A DNA stretch of 7,352 nucleotides from Candidatus Pacearchaeota archaeon (lineage in GTDB: Archaea; Nanobdellota; Nanobdellia; Pacearchaeales; UBA284): the NCBI GenBank assembly GCA_023511755.1, contig JAIMAW010000022.1:1-7352 (forward strand), read 5' to 3'. Under the pieces are notes generated by a model, which ran no database searches, had not been told where the DNA came from, and saw nothing but the letters and a program-made list of their open reading frames with translations. Shown here piece after piece: positions 5,109-7,352 of the stretch. Position 1 is the first letter of the stretch. Each line of letters begins with the position of its first letter. The translations under genes were made by a program, and so were the position numbers.

Positions 5109-6167
5109 TTATCTTCTTTTTCTATCGGCGTGAATTATTTGAACAGGTGATTTAGGGGAAAGTAATAAAAATGCTCCAAGTCCAATTAAGCCGATTGTTG
5201 CCCAAGTTGGCAAACCAAATAAACTTAATAGTTCTGGTTTATCTTGTGGTTCTATTAAACCTTCTTTTGTTAAATTATTTAACATTCTATCTTTCTGTTC
5301 GGGAGTTATGTTTGGGTTAGTCATTATATCATTTATTAATTCTTTTTTGGTTTTTGCTTCTTCTAATACTACTTTCTCTTTAGTTAAATCTATCCATTTC
5401 CAGCCAAGAATGATTAAACCAAACGAAATTAAAATCCCACCAATAAGTGCTATTGGAACAACTGCTGGTGCTAATCCAAAATCTCCAATTTTGGCTGGAG
5501 ATCTTAAGTAAATATTTAATTTATTTCCTTCTGCAATTGAAGTTTCTAATAATTTCCAGCCAAAAGGCAAATTTCCTTTTATTATTGTTTTTACTTTCCC
5601 TATCCCTCTGCTTAAATTTTCAACAGCATTTGCCATAAGTGGCAAAAATCTGATTTCAAGTTTGTGTGTTGCCTCTTTTATAGGAACAGTTGGAACTTTT
5701 GGTTTTGGTTCTGGTTTTTCTGTAGTTATTTTGGGCGTTGGTTTTGCTTTTGGTTTAAGTTTTTCATAAGTTTCTTTCGCTTTTTTCTTTGCTTTTTCGT
5801 AAAGCTCCTTTGCCCCCCCTTTCAATTTCTCCCACTGCCTTTTTCCCCAAGCCTTTGCTTTTTCCCAAGCTTCTTTTCCTTTTTTTATAGCTCCTTTCAC
5901 TGTTTTAACAATAAAATCTTTTCCTTTTTTTAATCCCCCCACAATTTTATCTTTTACTGTTTTTAATCCTTTTTTAATTTTGTCCAAAATCCCAGAAATA
6001 TCGCCAATATCTGTATAAGCTGTTGTTATTCCAATATAAGCAATTTCTCCAATAGCTTCGGCAAATCCTTGCATATCCATAAATTGTGTAATTTCAAGTT
6101 CTGGCGGGGCTTCGCCAATTCCGTTTCCTAAAAAATCATACTCTTCATAAAATTCTGTTATTGCCAT
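5109..6167 (-). CDS. Membrane protein with 11-residue-repeat amphipathic helix and Pro-rich linker, 352 aa
   Basis: An acidic N terminus (1-60) is followed by a long Lys-rich helical stretch (61-137) built from seven 11-residue units, a Lys/Pro linker (138-165), a mixed domain (166-230), a clear membrane helix at about 233-257 (VVPIALIGGILISFGLIILG), a charged helical segment with NITPEQKDRMLNNLTKEGL (286-304), a second membrane helix at about 320-337 (WATIGLIGLGAFLLLS), and a short basic end DRKRR. There is no signal peptide. Two membrane spans with a very basic domain suit a virion-membrane or membrane-active entry protein, or a protein tying genome to membrane. It starts one base after the stop of the chimeric frame (TAAAATG) and is followed at the same spacing by the 197-aa gene, so the three frames look translationally coupled. 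I recognise no named family. Confidence 0.7.
   Translation of the reverse strand: MAITEFYEEYDFLGNGIGEAPPELEITQFMDMQGFAEAIGEIAYIGITTAYTDIGDISGILDKIKKGLKTVKDKIVGGLKKGKDFIVKTVKGAIKKGKEAWEKAKAWGKRQWEKLKGGAKELYEKAKKKAKETYEKLKPKAKPTPKITTEKPEPKPKVPTVPIKEATHKLEIRFLPLMANAVENLSRGIGKVKTIIKGNLPFGWKLLETSIAEGNKLNIYLRSPAKIGDFGLAPAVVPIALIGGILISFGLIILGWKWIDLTKEKVVLEEAKTKKELINDIMTNPNITPEQKDRMLNNLTKEGLIEPQDKPELLSLFGLPTWATIGLIGLGAFLLLSPKSPVQIIHADRKRR
5757..5987 (-). repeat. Seven 11-residue (33-base) repeats within the 352-aa membrane protein
   Basis: Residues 61-137 split without gaps into seven 11-mers, for example LDKIKKGLKTV, KDKIVGGLKKG, KDFIVKTVKGA, KGGAKELYEKA and KKKAKETYEKL. Five of the seven start with Lys (after a leading Leu unit), and hydrophobic or aromatic residues recur at positions 4, 8 and 11. 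An 11-residue period equals three helical turns and is known from alpha-synuclein, LEA proteins and right-handed coiled coils, which bind membranes or form bundles. The repeat is by protein pattern; the DNA copies are diverged. Confidence 0.6.
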
Positions 6168-6168
6168 T

Positions 6169-6474
6169 TTATTCTAATCCTTTTGTAATTTTCCTTAACC
6201 AATAAAGCAAATCTTTTTCAATTCTTGGTTTTTTTGGTTTTTTTGGTTTTTCTTCGATTTTAATAATTTTTTTTGCTTCTTTTTTGTCAATAAACTGAGC
6301 TGGGTCAAAGTCATTCACTTCGGCAGCAACCTTCGTGGACATATTTGATGCATCAAACCTTGTTACGGCGGTGATACCCACTTTTCCTTCCTTTATTGAA
6401 TCCCAGAACTTTTCAACCCCAATTCCAAGCGATGATACTACTCCCATACCCGTTATGACTACGCGTTTCTTCAT
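6169..6474 (-). pseudogene. fabF: Truncated 3-oxoacyl-ACP synthase II (fabF start) joined in frame to a viral Lys/Pro-rich tail
   Basis: Residues 1-69 are the N terminus of FabF (KASII), the condensing enzyme that extends acyl-ACP with malonyl-ACP: MKKRVVITGMGVVSSLG, then GKVGITAVTRFDAS, and FDPAQFIDKKEAK. A complete enzyme has a little over 400 residues; the catalytic Cys and two His are all missing. From about residue 70 the frame changes to IIKIEEKPKKPKKPRIEKD and ends YWLRKITKGLE, unlike FabF (where RMDRF-type sequence follows KKEAK) but like the Lys/Pro-rich viral neighbours. The first part uses mixed codons (CGC, GTC, ACG, GCC); the second is nearly all A/T-rich codons. The start is secure (GGGAGGTT upstream). 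This protein cannot be an active synthase. The tail is probably the 3' end of a viral gene whose start is missing. Confidence 0.85.
6268..6288. other. Breakpoint between the bacterial fab cluster and viral DNA
   Basis: On the minus strand this stretch encodes DKKEAKK from A/G-only codons after the first base triplet. Upstream the frame matches FabF; downstream it does not. The low-complexity patch is about 20 bases long, so the exact join cannot be placed within it. No tRNA, long direct repeat or integrase gene is visible nearby. A false assembly join through a short shared word, or an insertion using this stretch as a short identity core, would both leave this picture. Confidence 0.75.
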
Positions 6475-6483
6475 ATTTTCTTT

Positions 6484-6491
6484 AACCTCCC
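6484..6491 (-). promoter_or_regulatory. Shine-Dalgarno site of fabF
   Basis: GGGAGGTT on the minus strand, nine bases before the ATG at 6474. It confirms the FabF start (MKKRVVITG) and shows that the host genes use strong Shine-Dalgarno initiation. The region further upstream (6492-6648) is AT-rich; TTGTTA-N16-TACTAT just upstream and TTGTTT-N15-TAAAAT further up are weak promoter candidates that I cannot choose between. Confidence 0.75.
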
Positions 6492-6536
6492 CTTCCCTTC
6501 AACATAGTACATGCTGAAATCAAGTTAACAAGTTGT

Positions 6537-6563
6537 TTGTAATATTTATTTTATATATTACAA
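6537..6563. repeat. Inverted repeat in the acpP-fabF spacer
   Basis: TTGTAATAT (6537-6545) and ATATTACAA (6555-6563) are perfectly complementary around a 9-base AT-only spacer. It lies in the 202-base gap, about 60 bases before the fabF start and after the acpP terminator, where a fabF promoter would be expected. It could be an operator for a fatty-acid regulator, but it does not match any consensus I can recall with confidence, and AT-rich DNA can produce such repeats by chance. Confidence 0.35.
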
Positions 6564-6648
6564 TTTTTAAACAAGTCTGACTAATGCCAATATTTTCTTG
6601 AATTTATGATAAACAGATTATTATTTACCCATTCTGAATATTCACTAT

Positions 6649-6678
6649 AAAAAAAGTCCCGTTTAAGGGACTTTTTTT
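6649..6678 (-). terminator. Rho-independent terminator of acpP
   Basis: A perfect 12-base stem: seven A plus GTCCC (6649-6660) pairs with GGGAC plus seven T (6667-6678) around a 6-base loop. In the acpP direction the hairpin starts within the TAA stop codon and ends in a T-run, so transcription probably stops or is reduced here before fabF. The symmetric A and T runs would also let it work in the other direction. It implies that fabF is at least partly expressed from its own promoter. Confidence 0.9.
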
Positions 6679-6904
6679 ATGTGTTATTTTTAATGTACTC
6701 TACAGCGTCACCTACGGTTGTGATTTTTTCAGCCTCGCTATCAGGAATTTCGAGGTCGAACTCTTCTTCAAGAGCCATTATTAATTCAACGATATCCAGT
6801 GAGTCAGCACCTAAATCGTCTATGAAGGAAGATTCCATTGTAATATCATCTTCTTCAACACCCAACTGTTCTACTATAATTTTTTTAACTTTTTCAAAAA
6901 CCAT
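6677..6904 (-). CDS. acpP: Acyl carrier protein, 75 aa
   Basis: Carries growing acyl chains on a phosphopantetheine arm during type II fatty-acid synthesis in the cytoplasm. The DSL motif is intact in [20 protein letters not shown], with Ser35 as the attachment residue. The overall acidic four-helix pattern ([15 protein letters not shown] to EYIKNNT) and the length of 75 residues are standard. The frame stays open 10 codons further upstream (to 6934), but that stretch encodes the ribosome binding site, AGGAGGT six bases before the ATG at 6904, so the MVFEKV start is correct. It lies after fabG and before fabF, the usual arrangement in many Firmicutes, and the sequence looks Clostridia-like from memory. 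It is followed at once by a strong terminator, consistent with ACP being needed in larger amounts than the enzymes. Confidence 0.97.
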   Translation of the reverse strand: MVFEKVKKIIVEQLGVEEDDITMESSFIDDLGADSLDIVELIMALEEEFDLEIPDSEAEKITTVGDAVEYIKNNT

Positions 6905-6910
6905 ACATTC

Positions 6911-6917
6911 ACCTCCT
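6911..6917 (-). promoter_or_regulatory. Shine-Dalgarno site fixing the acpP start
   Basis: AGGAGGT (minus strand), inside a longer GGGAGGAGGTGAA run, six bases before the ATG at 6904. It rules out the in-frame ATG at 6934 as the main start, because that start would place this site inside the coding sequence. Confidence 0.9.
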
Positions 6918-6951
6918 CCCGCAGGGGGTTTCATTTAATTATAATAATTCC

Positions 6952-6982
6952 TAATGTAAAAGTTTAGTATACTTTTACATTA
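6952..6982. repeat. Perfect 12-base inverted repeat in the fabG-acpP spacer
   Basis: TAATGTAAAAGT (6952-6963) and ACTTTTACATTA (6971-6982) are exactly complementary around 7 bases (TTAGTAT). It starts 8 bases after the fabG stop and lies about 35 bases before the acpP Shine-Dalgarno site. It could be an operator, or an RNA hairpin that protects the acpP transcript or partly stops fabG transcription; it lacks a GC-rich stem and a T-run, so a classic terminator is unlikely. TATAAT lies just downstream in the acpP direction, but no well-spaced -35 box accompanies it. Confidence 0.5.
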
Positions 6983-6990
6983 AGATATTA

Positions 6991-7352
6991 TTACATAACC
7001 AATCCTCCGTCAATATGTATTACCTGACCTGTTACATAATTTGAGTCATCGGATGCAAGAAAACCGATAACATTTGCCACATCTTCAGGCGTCCCGAACC
7101 TTCCGAGCGGAATGTTATTCAAATAGTTCTCCTTTACTTTTTCAGGCAATACTTCGGTCATTTTACTCTGGATCAGACCCGGTGCTACGGCATTGCATGT
7201 AATATTCCTTGATGCCAGCTCCTTGGCAGTAGATTTTGTCAACCCTATCAAACCTGCTTTGGACGCGGAATAGTTAGCCTGACCAGGATTTCCCATAACT
7301 CCTGCAACAGAAGCAATATTTATTATTTTACCGTTTCTCTGCTTCATCATAA
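6991..7352 (-). CDS. fabG: 3-oxoacyl-ACP reductase FabG, C-terminal half (partial)
   Basis: NADPH-dependent short-chain dehydrogenase that reduces 3-oxoacyl-ACP to 3-hydroxyacyl-ACP in fatty-acid elongation. The window shows the last 119 codons; the N-terminal Rossmann TGxxxGIG region lies beyond the right edge, so the first visible Met is internal. Catalytic Ser is in NIASVAG (visible residue 14) and the YxxxK pair is in NYSASK (27 and 31). [26 protein letters not shown] and the family-typical end [12 protein letters not shown] are all intact. It is followed by acpP and the start of fabF, the standard order of a fab cluster. Nothing suggests damage to this part of the gene. Confidence 0.95.
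   Translation of the reverse strand, partial: MMKQRNGKIINIASVAGVMGNPGQANYSASKAGLIGLTKSTAKELASRNITCNAVAPGLIQSKMTEVLPEKVKENYLNNIPLGRFGTPEDVANVIGFLASDDSNYVTGQVIHIDGGLVM

Noticed and set aside
5664..5933. An 89-residue plus-strand frame, Phe/Cys-rich, opposite the 352-aa gene
   Set aside because: It is the antisense reading of the Lys-rich repeat (AAA/AAG read as TTT/CTT), giving low-complexity Phe/Leu. All credible genes are on the other strand.
1..6267. Alternative genetic code in the viral segment
   Set aside because: Genes are complete under the standard code, Trp uses TGG, and the stops I checked are TAA apart from one TAG. The lack of TGA stops is explained by AT-rich composition and a small sample.
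6169..6474. The fused frame as a true novel FabF-viral fusion protein
   Set aside because: The FabF part lacks all catalytic residues and the change occurs in low-complexity sequence with an abrupt compositional shift; a truncation or misjoin explains it better.
6905..6934. A 10-codon N-terminal extension of acpP ([10 protein letters not shown])
   Set aside because: The stretch contains the Shine-Dalgarno site of the real start, and ACP proteins of this type begin at MVFEKV.
1..7352. CRISPR arrays, tRNA or rRNA genes, insertion sequences
   Set aside because: I found no regularly spaced repeats, tRNA-like cloverleaf, rRNA sequence, transposase or terminal inverted repeats in reading both strands.

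Overview
The window has two unrelated parts joined in the middle of a gene, and every supported gene is on the minus strand. The right end (about 6289-7352) is an ordinary bacterial fatty-acid synthesis cluster, read as fabG (3' part only), acpP, then the start of fabF. The ACP and FabF sequences look like those of low-GC Clostridia-type Firmicutes (a judgement from memory of the families), and acpP and fabF have strong Shine-Dalgarno sites.

After about 69 codons the fabF reading frame runs, without a stop, into lysine/proline-rich sequence of a different character. From there to position 1 the DNA is AT-rich and holds a tightly packed run of small genes that look like the virion module of an uncultivated virus. 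In transcription order they are: the 3' end of a lost Lys/Pro-rich gene; a 352-aa protein with two membrane helices and an 11-residue repeat helix; a 197-aa very basic protein; a terminator-like hairpin; a 170-aa protein with an Arg-rich head, hydrophobic middle and acidic tail; a 171-aa beta-rich candidate major capsid protein; a 127-aa second beta-rich protein; a 180-aa hinged protein; a 55-aa double-membrane-span protein; a 257-aa fibre-like repeat protein; a 57-aa Cys-cluster protein; a 238-aa modular virion protein; and a beta-rich gene that runs off the left edge.

No terminase, portal, tape measure, tail tube, integrase or replication gene is visible in this viral part. Small beta-rich capsid candidates, three proteins with predicted membrane segments, very basic proteins and fibre-like proteins together suggest a small tailless, possibly membrane-containing icosahedral virus. 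That is inference; the window alone does not prove it.

The join at about 6268-6288 falls in a low-complexity A/G-rich patch. Composition, codon choice and translation-initiation signals all change across it. The two explanations are a metagenomic assembly chimera, which I favour, or a real viral insertion that destroyed this copy of fabF. The host of the virus should therefore not be read from the fab genes until reads spanning the join have been checked. No stretch over 300 bases lacks a gene. The longest gap is the 202 bases between acpP and fabF, which holds a terminator, an inverted repeat, possible promoter sequence and the fabF ribosome binding site.
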